From assembly GCA_031549605.1 (NCBI GenBank), contig JAVBPM010000081.1, positions 1 to 7,973 on the forward strand: a DNA stretch of 7,973 bases, written 5' to 3'. Position 1 is the first letter of the stretch. Each line of letters begins with the position of its first letter. Source of the stretch: WRAI01 sp031549605. GTDB taxonomy: Bacteria; Bacillota; Clostridia; Oscillospirales; UBA929. The notes under the pieces were generated by a model. That model was given only the letters and a program-made list of their open reading frames with translations, ran no database searches and had not been told where the DNA came from. Positions 1-5,409 of this stretch are shown in pieces. The position numbers were made by a program, and so were the translations under genes.

Positions 1-990
1 CTGTCCGCCTGCTCGGATACACCCGCCGCCACCACCGCCGCGTCGAGCGGCAGCGCCGGCTACCCCGTCACCATCGAAAACTTCACCGCGCCCGAGGGTG
101 CCACCGCGTGGAGCGCCAAGTCGGCCACCTACAACAAAGCGCCCGAGCGCATCGTCTGCACCACGCGCACCTGTGCCGAGCTGCTGCTGCACCTGGGACT
201 GGGCGATAAAATCGTCGGCGTCGGCGGCGTGTTCGGCGCACCCGACAAGGAAGTCGAGGCCGCGTTTGACAAGCTGAACATCCTCGGCAAGGAGTACATC
301 GGCAAGGAGGTGGCGCTCAGCGTCAACCCCGACTTCGTCTACAGTCGCGGCGGTCTGTTTGACAACGCCGACTGGGGCGTCGGCACCGTCGACACGCTCA
401 ACGACATGGGCGTGGCGACCTACGTCATGCCGTCGTCGCTGCCCACCGGCGACTACAACAGCATCTATACCGAAATCGAGCAGCTGGGCCAAATCTTCGG
501 CGTGCAGGAGCAGGCACAAGCCTTTGCTGCGCAAATCAAAGCGCGACAGGACGCGCTGGCCGAGCGGCTGAAAAGCATCACCACGCCGCGCACCTTTGCC
601 TACATCCACGTCGCCGACCCCGAGAGCCTCAGCATCTACTCGGCCTACGACCAAAACTTCTTCAACCGCACCTTTGATATGGTCAAGATGAAAAACGTCT
701 TTGAGCAAATCAACGGCGAGGTCAGCGTCGAAACGCTGATACAAACCGACCCCGACAGCATCGTCGTGCCCGTCTGGGACAGCTACGGCGAAGGCGCCAC
801 CCAGCCCGACCCGCAGGTCATCATCGACCAGGTGCTCAACAACCCCAAGCTGTCCAGCCTCAAAGCGGTGAAAAACAAGAGCGTCTACGCCGTCGACTAC
901 AACCACCTGTTCGGCTACGGCTACCAGACGCTCGACGGCGTCGAACTGCTGGCCGCGCAGGTCTATCCCGAGCTGTTCGCCGCCAACTAA
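1..990 (+). CDS. ABC transporter substrate-binding lipoprotein, ferric-siderophore/cobalamin type (5' end missing)
   Basis: The reading frame is open from base 1 to the TAA at 988-990, giving 329 residues. It enters at Leu-Ser-Ala-Cys, which fits a lipobox, so most of the signal peptide lies just outside the window and Cys4 would be the lipidated residue. A small Ala/Ser/Thr/Gly-rich linker follows. The segment around residues 45-80 (KAPERIV, then a Leu-rich helix and GLGDKIVGVGG) is typical of the first lobe of the Peripla_BP_2 family (BtuF/FhuD/FepB-like). The C-terminal part has the usual VETLIQTDPDSIVV segment followed by NNPKLSSLKAVKNKSVYAV. Family members capture ferric siderophores, haem or cobalamin outside the membrane and deliver them to a BtuCD/FhuBG-type permease. 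The exact ligand cannot be told from the sequence, and no permease or ATPase gene is in view, though they may lie upstream. An internal ATG at 229 is a poorer start because it would remove the lipobox and the first conserved segment. Confidence 0.88.
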   Translation: MSACSDTPAATTAASSGSAGYPVTIENFTAPEGATAWSAKSATYNKAPERIVCTTRTCAELLLHLGLGDKIVGVGGVFGAPDKEVEAAFDKLNILGKEYIGKEVALSVNPDFVYSRGGLFDNADWGVGTVDTLNDMGVATYVMPSSLPTGDYNSIYTEIEQLGQIFGVQEQAQAFAAQIKARQDALAERLKSITTPRTFAYIHVADPESLSIYSAYDQNFFNRTFDMVKMKNVFEQINGEVSVETLIQTDPDSIVVPVWDSYGEGATQPDPQVIIDQVLNNPKLSSLKAVKNKSVYAVDYNHLFGYGYQTLDGVELLAAQVYPELFAAN

Positions 991-993
991 ACC

Positions 994-1036
994 AAGCAGA
1001 AAGGCCGCGCCCAGTTAAGGCGCGGCCTTTCTGCTT
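994..1036 (+). terminator. Long perfect hairpin, probable terminator of the binding-protein gene
   Basis: An 18-base arm at 994-1011 is perfectly complementary to 1019-1036, around a 7-base loop (CAGTTAA). It begins 4 bases after the stop codon. The 3' arm contains a short T-rich stretch, but the sequence after the stem is GTAT rather than a run of T, so it departs from the classic intrinsic form. Position and stem strength still favour a terminator. Confidence 0.75.
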
Positions 1037-1063
1037 GTATACCGCGCGTCATCGTGCTATACT
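1035..1063 (+). promoter_or_regulatory. Housekeeping-type promoter of the SLH protein gene
   Basis: The -35 element TTGTAT (1035-1040) and the -10 element TATACT (1058-1063) are separated by exactly 17 bases. A TG one base upstream of the -10 box (1055-1056) makes it an extended -10 promoter. The -35 element shares its first two bases with the foot of the preceding hairpin. Transcription would start near 1070, leaving a leader of about 35-40 bases. Confidence 0.72.
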
Positions 1064-1092
1064 GAACGTAGCAACCAAAAATCTATATCCGC

Positions 1093-1098
1093 GAGGAG
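1093..1098 (+). promoter_or_regulatory. Ribosome binding site that fixes the SLH protein start
   Basis: GAGGAG lies 8 bases upstream of the ATG at 1107. This site, and the signal peptide that begins at that ATG, decide against the in-frame ATG at 1035, which lies inside the promoter and has no such site. Confidence 0.8.
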
Positions 1099-1106
1099 TG
1101 CTGACC

Positions 1107-2711
1107 ATGAAAACAAGACCCACAGCGCGCCTGCTGGCGCTCAGCCTGACGCTGCTGCTGACGCTGGCCTTGCTGCCCGTCGCGCACGCCGCCGCACCGG
1201 CCAAGCTGGTCTCAGCCGAGACCGACACCACGGGTAAGCTCATCTATCTCACGTTTGACCAGCCCATGGACGACGCGTCACTCGCGGCACCCGGCGCCAC
1301 ATCGTTCTATATGCTGCTCGACAACTTCACCAACAGGAACGAGAATGCCGTCAGCCTGCGCCGCAGCACTACGAACAACAAGGTCATCGTGCTGCAGCTC
1401 AAAACCCCCGTCACGCCCATCGACACCGGACTCAAGCTCGACCTCTACCGCATCGACGCCAACGACGAGTTCCACGACTACCTGCTGGACGCCAATCAAA
1501 ACGGCGTTGTATTCAACGATGCGATTGCCGTCACCAACCGCACGACGGCGGCAGGCTTCGGCAACTATAAGGTAACCGTAAACGGCCATCCCATCACCGG
1601 CACAGCCAGCGGCGACACCATCACTGTCACCATCGACAGCGGCGTCAGCACGTTTGTGACGCCGGTCGACGCCCGGTATTATCCCGTCGACTTAGACACC
1701 ACTTTCGCCTACATCAAAATCCTCGACCCGACCATCACAGCGCTCGATCTGCGTATGGCCAGTAAGGCTATGTACAAAGACGTCAGCCAGCTGCTCATCT
1801 GCACCAGCCGCACCACCATGGGCTACCTCAGCCTTGACGGCGACTTTTTCAAAAAGCCGTTCCCGCTACGCGCCAAACTGAGAAGCAAGGCGGGCGAGGC
1901 CATCTACGCGCTCTACGACAAAAACGGCGCAGCCACCTACAACGCCACGCTCGGCATCTACAACCCCACCAAAAGCAAGGCCTACCACGCCGCCTACATC
2001 GACGGCAAAACGGCAATCAGCGTGCCGCGCAGCGGCTGCGTCACCTCCAACGAGTTCTACTCGGGCGCCGACATCTTCACGCTGGCGGTCGTCAACAAAA
2101 ACGGCACCTATCGCACGCAAATTAAGCAACCGGCGACGCTGACCGACGTGCCCAGCTGGGCCAAAACTGCCGTCAACTACCTCAACGTGCGCGGCGTGGT
2201 CAACGGCACCGGCAACAACAAATTCTCGCCCGACCTCAACGTCAAGCGCTGCGACTTCATCTTCATGCTGATGAAAGCGCTACAGCCCGACATCAGCACC
2301 TCAGGCACCAAGCAGTTTAGTGACGTCAGCAGCAGCCAATACTACGCCACGGCAGTGCTGCAAGCGCGCAAGCTGGGCATTGTCGGCGGCTCGGGCGACA
2401 ACAAGTTCAACCCCAACGCCAGCATCACACGCCAAGACATCGCAGCCATGCTGGCGCGCGCCATGAAAACCGCCAATCTGCGCAACGGTAATTACACCGG
2501 CAAAGAGCTCAGCGACTTTGCCGACAGCAACAAGGTGGCCGCCTACGCCGTTGAACCCATGGAGCTGATGCTCGAGTGCGGCATCATCGGCGGCAGCAAG
2601 GGCCTGCTCAACCCCACAGCACCCGCCACGCGCGCCGAAGCCGCCCTCATGATCTACCGTCTGCTTTACGGCGACCTAACCGCCCGAGCCTCACCCTACA
2701 ACGGCAAATAA
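1107..2711 (+). CDS. Secreted cell-surface protein with three S-layer homology (SLH) repeats
   Basis: The 534-residue product starts with a signal peptide: positively charged MKTRPTAR, a Leu-rich core to about residue 24, and a likely cleavage site after AHA (26-28). Residues about 32-145 (KLVSAETD, then LIYLTFDQPMDD) resemble an Ig-like beta domain of the kind found in bacterial surface proteins; this is a weak call. Residues about 150-345 are beta-rich and not recognised. Three SLH repeats fill the C-terminus at about 347-393, 403-455 and 467-521. Their TRAE-type motifs are KRCD (380-383, degenerate), TRQD (441-444) and TRAE (508-511). SLH trimers anchor proteins non-covalently to pyruvylated secondary cell-wall polymer, so the protein is probably surface-attached. 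No catalytic signature is visible; it could be structural or adhesive. It is a single-gene unit with its own promoter and terminator. Confidence 0.9.
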   Translation: MKTRPTARLLALSLTLLLTLALLPVAHAAAPAKLVSAETDTTGKLIYLTFDQPMDDASLAAPGATSFYMLLDNFTNRNENAVSLRRSTTNNKVIVLQLKTPVTPIDTGLKLDLYRIDANDEFHDYLLDANQNGVVFNDAIAVTNRTTAAGFGNYKVTVNGHPITGTASGDTITVTIDSGVSTFVTPVDARYYPVDLDTTFAYIKILDPTITALDLRMASKAMYKDVSQLLICTSRTTMGYLSLDGDFFKKPFPLRAKLRSKAGEAIYALYDKNGAATYNATLGIYNPTKSKAYHAAYIDGKTAISVPRSGCVTSNEFYSGADIFTLAVVNKNGTYRTQIKQPATLTDVPSWAKTAVNYLNVRGVVNGTGNNKFSPDLNVKRCDFIFMLMKALQPDISTSGTKQFSDVSSSQYYATAVLQARKLGIVGGSGDNKFNPNASITRQDIAAMLARAMKTANLRNGNYTGKELSDFADSNKVAAYAVEPMELMLECGIIGGSKGLLNPTAPATRAEAALMIYRLLYGDLTARASPYNGK

Positions 2712-2723
2712 ACAACATGCCCC

Positions 2724-2755
2724 ACACGCCGGTCACCCGACCGGCGTGTTTTTTT
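2724..2755 (+). terminator. Intrinsic terminator after the SLH protein gene
   Basis: An 11-base arm (ACACGCCGGTC, 2724-2734) pairs perfectly with 2739-2749 around a 4-base loop. A run of seven T (2749-2755) follows directly. It lies 12 bases after the stop codon and upstream of the next promoter, so it separates the SLH gene from the following operon. Confidence 0.93.
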
Positions 2756-2766
2756 ACCCCCACCAC

Positions 2767-2795
2767 TTGCCAGCCCAGCGCAACAATGATACAAT
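2767..2795 (+). promoter_or_regulatory. Promoter of the orf69-metA-hflK-hflC operon
   Basis: TTGCCA (2767-2772) and TACAAT (2790-2795) each match the housekeeping consensus at five of six positions and are 17 bases apart. TG at 2787-2788 adds an extended -10 element. It follows the SLH terminator by 11 bases and lies about 40 bases ahead of the next start codon. No riboswitch-sized leader can fit between it and the gene. Confidence 0.8.
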
Positions 2796-2822
2796 GCACA
2801 GATAGCGAACCAATTACAGACA

Positions 2823-2829
2823 GGGGAGG
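2823..2829 (+). promoter_or_regulatory. Ribosome binding site of the small cysteine-rich gene
   Basis: GGGGAGG lies 7 bases before the ATG at 2837. It supports that start over a longer in-frame opening at 2576, which would begin inside the SLH gene and read through its terminator. Confidence 0.8.
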
Positions 2830-2836
2830 CGACGCC

Positions 2837-3046
2837 ATGGAGCTGTGCAATAAAAAACACCGGCCCTGCTGCGCCTACTGCGTGCACGGCAGCCGCTTCA
2901 GCGACACGCAGATGCTCTGCCCGCACAAGGGCATGGTCGACGACATCTTCAAATGCCGCAAATTCGCCTACGACCCGCTCAAGCGTGTGCCACCGCGCCC
3001 CGTAACGCTCAAGAAAGACTACACCGCCGACGACTTCAAAATTTAA
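2837..3046 (+). CDS. Small cysteine-rich conserved protein, 69 residues, possible metal binder
   Basis: The protein has six cysteines in 69 residues (positions 4, 11, 12, 15, 28, 40), grouped as CCxxC and later single cysteines. With His8, His17 and His30 nearby, this suggests a small zinc- or iron-sulfur-binding fold; that is inference. The pattern CCAYCxxG, then LCPHKG, CRKFAYDPLKRVPPRP and a DF-ending tail resembles, from memory, a family of short uncharacterised proteins common in Clostridia. There is no signal peptide or membrane segment, so it should be cytoplasmic. It is the first gene after a strong promoter and is followed 30 bases later by metA, so the two are probably co-transcribed. 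The function is unknown. The strong ribosome binding site, fitting promoter and recognisable motif order make it a real gene. Confidence 0.85.
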   Translation: MELCNKKHRPCCAYCVHGSRFSDTQMLCPHKGMVDDIFKCRKFAYDPLKRVPPRPVTLKKDYTADDFKI

Positions 3047-3070
3047 CACTTAACATTCAACATTCGGAGG
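3041..3070 (+). repeat. Heptamer repeat (ATTYAAC) in the orf69-metA spacer
   Basis: The spacer is built of 7-base units: ATTTAAC at 3041, ACTTAAC at 3048, ATTCAAC at 3055, and a fourth unit at 3062 that begins ATTC and runs into the ribosome binding site GGAGG (3066-3070). The first unit contains the TAA stop codon of the upstream gene. The block is AT-rich in a GC-rich setting and is matched by a second block after metA. Confidence 0.75.
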
Positions 3071-3076
3071 ACGCCC

Positions 3077-3994
3077 ATGCCCATTAAAATTGACGATACC
3101 TTACCCGCCAAGAGCATACTCGAGCAGGAGAACATCTTTGTCATGGCCGCCGGACGCGCCACGCATCAGGACATCCGACCGCTGAAAATCGTCATTCTCA
3201 ACCTCATGCCCACCAAGGTGGCCACCGAGACGCAGCTGCTGCGCTGCTTGTCCAACACGCCGCTGCAAATCGAGCCACAGCTTTTAAAAACCAGCAGCTA
3301 CAACCCCAAAAACACGTCAACCGAGCATCTAGAGAGCTTTTACAAAACCTTTGACCAAATCAAGGACCAGCGCTTCGACGGCGCCATCATCACAGGCGCG
3401 CCGGTCGAGCAGCTGCCCTTCCGCGACGTCGAGTACTGGGACGAGCTGTGCCGCATCCTCGACTGGGCGGAGGAAAACGTCTACAGCAGCTTCTTCATCT
3501 GCTGGGGCGCACAGGCGGCGCTCTACCACTACTACGGCATCGACAAGCACCCGCTAAGCCAAAAGCTGTCGGGCATCTACCCGCACAGCCTCGCGCAGCC
3601 CAACGTACCGCTGTTCCGCGGCTTTGACGACCGCTTCCACGCGCCGCACAGCCGCCACACCACCGTCCACATCGCCGACGTCGCAGCCCGCCCCGAGCTG
3701 ATGGTGCTGGCCGAAAGCGAGCAGGCGGGTCTCTACATCGCCGCCCGCCGCGACGGCCGCCAAATCTTTGTCACCGGCCACCCCGAGTACGACGCGCTGA
3801 CCCTCGACGGCGAGTACAAACGCGACCAAAGCAGGGGACTGGCCATCGCGCCGCCCTACAACTATTACCCAAACAACGACCCCACCCAGCCGCCCAACGT
3901 CACCTGGCGCAGCCACGCCAACCTGCTGTACACCAACTGGCTCAACTACTACGTCTACCAAAACACCCCCTACAACCTGCAAGCCAACTTCTAA
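3077..3994 (+). CDS. metA: Homoserine O-acyltransferase MetA, predicted acetyl-CoA dependent
   Basis: This cytoplasmic enzyme acylates L-homoserine in the first committed step of methionine synthesis. The 305-residue product has normal family length and is intact. Key residues fall at the E. coli MetA positions: nucleophile Cys142 in FICWGAQ, and His235 and Glu237 in VTGHPEYDA. The N-terminal IVILNLMPTKVATETQLLR (about 38-56) is also typical. Position 111 is Glu (TGAPVEQL); published work on MetA reports that Glu here goes with acetyl-CoA and Gly with succinyl-CoA, so the product is predicted to be O-acetylhomoserine despite the usual 'succinyltransferase' name. The start ATG at 3077 has GGAGG 6 bases upstream. 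It sits between the small cysteine-rich gene (30-base gap) and hflK (42-base gap) in one orientation without a terminator. No S-box or T-box leader is visible next to it. Confidence 0.95.
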   Translation: MPIKIDDTLPAKSILEQENIFVMAAGRATHQDIRPLKIVILNLMPTKVATETQLLRCLSNTPLQIEPQLLKTSSYNPKNTSTEHLESFYKTFDQIKDQRFDGAIITGAPVEQLPFRDVEYWDELCRILDWAEENVYSSFFICWGAQAALYHYYGIDKHPLSQKLSGIYPHSLAQPNVPLFRGFDDRFHAPHSRHTTVHIADVAARPELMVLAESEQAGLYIAARRDGRQIFVTGHPEYDALTLDGEYKRDQSRGLAIAPPYNYYPNNDPTQPPNVTWRSHANLLYTNWLNYYVYQNTPYNLQANF

Positions 3995-4030
3995 TTCAAC
4001 ATTCACCATTCAACATTTAACACTAGGAGG
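3994..4030 (+). repeat. Second heptamer repeat (ATTYAAC) in the metA-hflK spacer
   Basis: Units are ATTCAAC at 3994, ATTCACC at 4001, ATTCAAC at 4008, ATTTAAC at 4015, and a last unit ACTAGGA at 4022 that merges into the ribosome binding site AGGAGG (4025-4030). The first base belongs to the metA stop codon. The 10-mer ATTTAACACT at 4015-4024 is identical to 3041-3050 in the other block, and CATTCAACATT is also shared. Confidence 0.78.
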
Positions 4031-4036
4031 TGCCCC

Positions 4037-5107
4037 ATGCCCTACAACAACAACCCCATCGACCTCGACGCACAAAAGCTGCGCGAGCAGTGGAACAAGT
4101 ACAAGCGCAAGGGCGGCGTCATTGCCGTAGTGCTGCTAATCGTCATCGCCGTCGCCGTGCTGCTGGGCGGCAGCCTGTACACGCTCAACTCGGGCGAGCA
4201 GGCCGTCATCACGCGGTTCGGCAAATACGACCGCACCGAGACGCAGGCGGGTCTGAAATTCAAGCTGCCCTTTGTCGAGGAGAAGAACATCGTCAACGTC
4301 GAGGTCATCCGCCGCATGGAGTTTGGCTTCCGCAGCGAACCGAGCGGCGAATACAGCGCCACCGCCACGGAGGGCACCGAAAAGCTGCAGGACGAGACGA
4401 CCATGATCACCAGCGACCAGGCGCTCATCAGCGCCGACTGGGTCATTCTCTACATTGTCAAGGACAGCTATAAGTTCACCTTCCGCAGCGCCGACTTCGA
4501 GCAAATGCTGCGCGGCATCACCGAGTCGTCCTACCGCCGCGTCATCGCCAGCACAGCCTTAGACGACATTCTAACCGAGCGCAAGGACGAAATCCAGCGC
4601 AGCGTCATGCAGGATTTGCAGGCTATCTGCGACGACTACGACATCGGCATCACCATCAAAGCGGTGCAGCTGCAAGACGCCATGCCACCCGCCGACGTCA
4701 GCGCGGCGTTCATCGACGTGTCGTCGGCCAAGGAGGAAAAAACGGCCGAAATCAACAAAGCCAATCGCTACCGCAACGAGGCGCTGCCCAACGCGCGCGG
4801 CGAGGCGCAAAAACAGCTCAACGATGCCGAGGCGTACAAGCAAAAGCGCATCAACGAGGCCACCGGTATCACCACGCGCTACCAGTCGATTGAGGCGGAG
4901 TACCTCAAGTCGATGCAGGTCACCAAAACGCGCCTGTACCTCGAAATGATGCGCGACGTGCTGCCCAAGGTCGAAAAAATCTACTTCACCGACGCGGCGG
5001 GCAACACGCTCAACTTCCTGCCGCTCAACGGCACAACACCAACCACACCGGCGCCCACCCCGACGCCCGAGCCAACACCCGCGCCGACAGGAGGAGTGAC
5101 GCCATGA
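4037..5107 (+). CDS. hflK: HflK-like SPFH/band-7 membrane protein
   Basis: The 356-residue protein has a short charged N-terminus, one membrane segment (about 27-48, GVIAVVLLIVIAVAVLLGG) and then the SPFH domain: LNSGEQAVITRFGKYDRTETQAGLKFKLPF-type opening (about 50-79), ITSDQALISADWVILYIV (124-141), and RGITESSYRRVIASTALDDILTERKDEI (159-186). Residues about 228-300 form an Ala/Glu/Lys-rich helical stretch typical of the band-7 coiled coil. The last 26 residues are a Pro/Thr-rich tail after FLPLNG. Basic residues before the membrane segment predict N-in topology with the SPFH domain outside the membrane. Known HflK pairs with HflC in a cage around the FtsH protease and tunes turnover of membrane proteins; no ftsH is in this window. 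AGGAGG precedes the start by 6 bases, and the stop overlaps the next start. Confidence 0.92.
   Translation: MPYNNNPIDLDAQKLREQWNKYKRKGGVIAVVLLIVIAVAVLLGGSLYTLNSGEQAVITRFGKYDRTETQAGLKFKLPFVEEKNIVNVEVIRRMEFGFRSEPSGEYSATATEGTEKLQDETTMITSDQALISADWVILYIVKDSYKFTFRSADFEQMLRGITESSYRRVIASTALDDILTERKDEIQRSVMQDLQAICDDYDIGITIKAVQLQDAMPPADVSAAFIDVSSAKEEKTAEINKANRYRNEALPNARGEAQKQLNDAEAYKQKRINEATGITTRYQSIEAEYLKSMQVTKTRLYLEMMRDVLPKVEKIYFTDAAGNTLNFLPLNGTTPTTPAPTPTPEPTPAPTGGVTP
5089..5096 (+). promoter_or_regulatory. Ribosome binding site inside the end of hflK
   Basis: AGGAGGAG lies within the last hflK codons, 7 to 9 bases before the ATG at 5104, which overlaps the hflK stop as ATGA (5104-5107). The arrangement points to translational coupling. 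Confidence 0.8.
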
Positions 5108-5406
5108 CCAAGCTGATGAAAATTATTTTCGGCGTGATTATCGCCGGCGCCGTGCTGTACGGACTGGGCAGCCAGTCCATCTACACACTGGGCGACAACG
5201 AGTGCGCCCGTATCGTGCGCAATGGACGCACCAGCATCGTGCTACTCGGCGACAATCAAGCCGCCGACGTCGGGCTGAACGAGGAGGACCTCGCGCGGCT
5301 GCTCAAGGTCGACCGCGTCATCTACGGCAGCGGCCTGCACCTCACCATGCCGTTTGTCGACACACTATACATCACCGGTCTGCCCGACCTGTCACCGGAG
5401 GGTTAA
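5104..5406 (+). CDS. Miniature HflC-like protein: membrane anchor plus first part of an SPFH domain
   Basis: The protein is only 100 residues. It has a short basic N-terminus (MTKLMK), one membrane segment (about 7-22), the stretch IYTLGDNECARIVRNGR (26-42), a linker with a short acidic helix (NEEDLARLL, 59-67), and GSGLHLTMPFVDTLYI (75-90), ending in TGLPDLSPEG. It aligns along its whole length with the start of the next gene, HflC (MTKKQIK, membrane segment, LREDEVAIRQRFGR, linker, GAGLHFKLPFVDRV). It then stops, lacking the rest of the SPFH fold and the coiled coil. The RFG motif is RNG here. Its start overlaps hflK by ATGA and its last codons carry the hflC ribosome binding site, so it appears to be a maintained gene rather than debris. 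The role is unknown; it might join or cap an HflK-HflC assembly. A relic of a tandem hflC duplication is the alternative. Confidence 0.82.
   Translation: MTKLMKIIFGVIIAGAVLYGLGSQSIYTLGDNECARIVRNGRTSIVLLGDNQAADVGLNEEDLARLLKVDRVIYGSGLHLTMPFVDTLYITGLPDLSPEG
5397..5402 (+). promoter_or_regulatory. Ribosome binding site of hflC, inside the preceding gene
   Basis: GGAGGG overlaps the last two sense codons of the 100-residue gene and lies 7 bases before the hflC ATG at 5410. It ties hflC translation to reading of the small gene. Confidence 0.8.
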
Positions 5407-5409
5407 GTT

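Noticed and set aside
1035..1106. Longer start for the SLH protein at 1035
   Set aside because: It lies inside the promoter, lacks a ribosome binding site and would put 24 residues ahead of a clear signal peptide.
2576..2836. Upstream extension of the 69-residue gene
   Set aside because: The extension overlaps the SLH gene in another frame and crosses its terminator and the next promoter; the ATG at 2837 has a strong GGGGAGG site.
2796..2836. S-box or T-box leader ahead of the metA operon
   Set aside because: Only about 40 bases separate the promoter from the first start codon, too few for either structure, and the 30-base gap before metA holds only the heptamer repeat.
3554..4009. 151-residue open frame on the minus strand
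   Set aside because: It mirrors conserved MetA codons and is Val/Gly-rich, as expected of a shadow frame.
3041..4030. CRISPR-like array from the repeated spacers
   Set aside because: The units are 7 bases long in direct tandem with no unique spacers, and the two blocks are separated by an intact metA gene.
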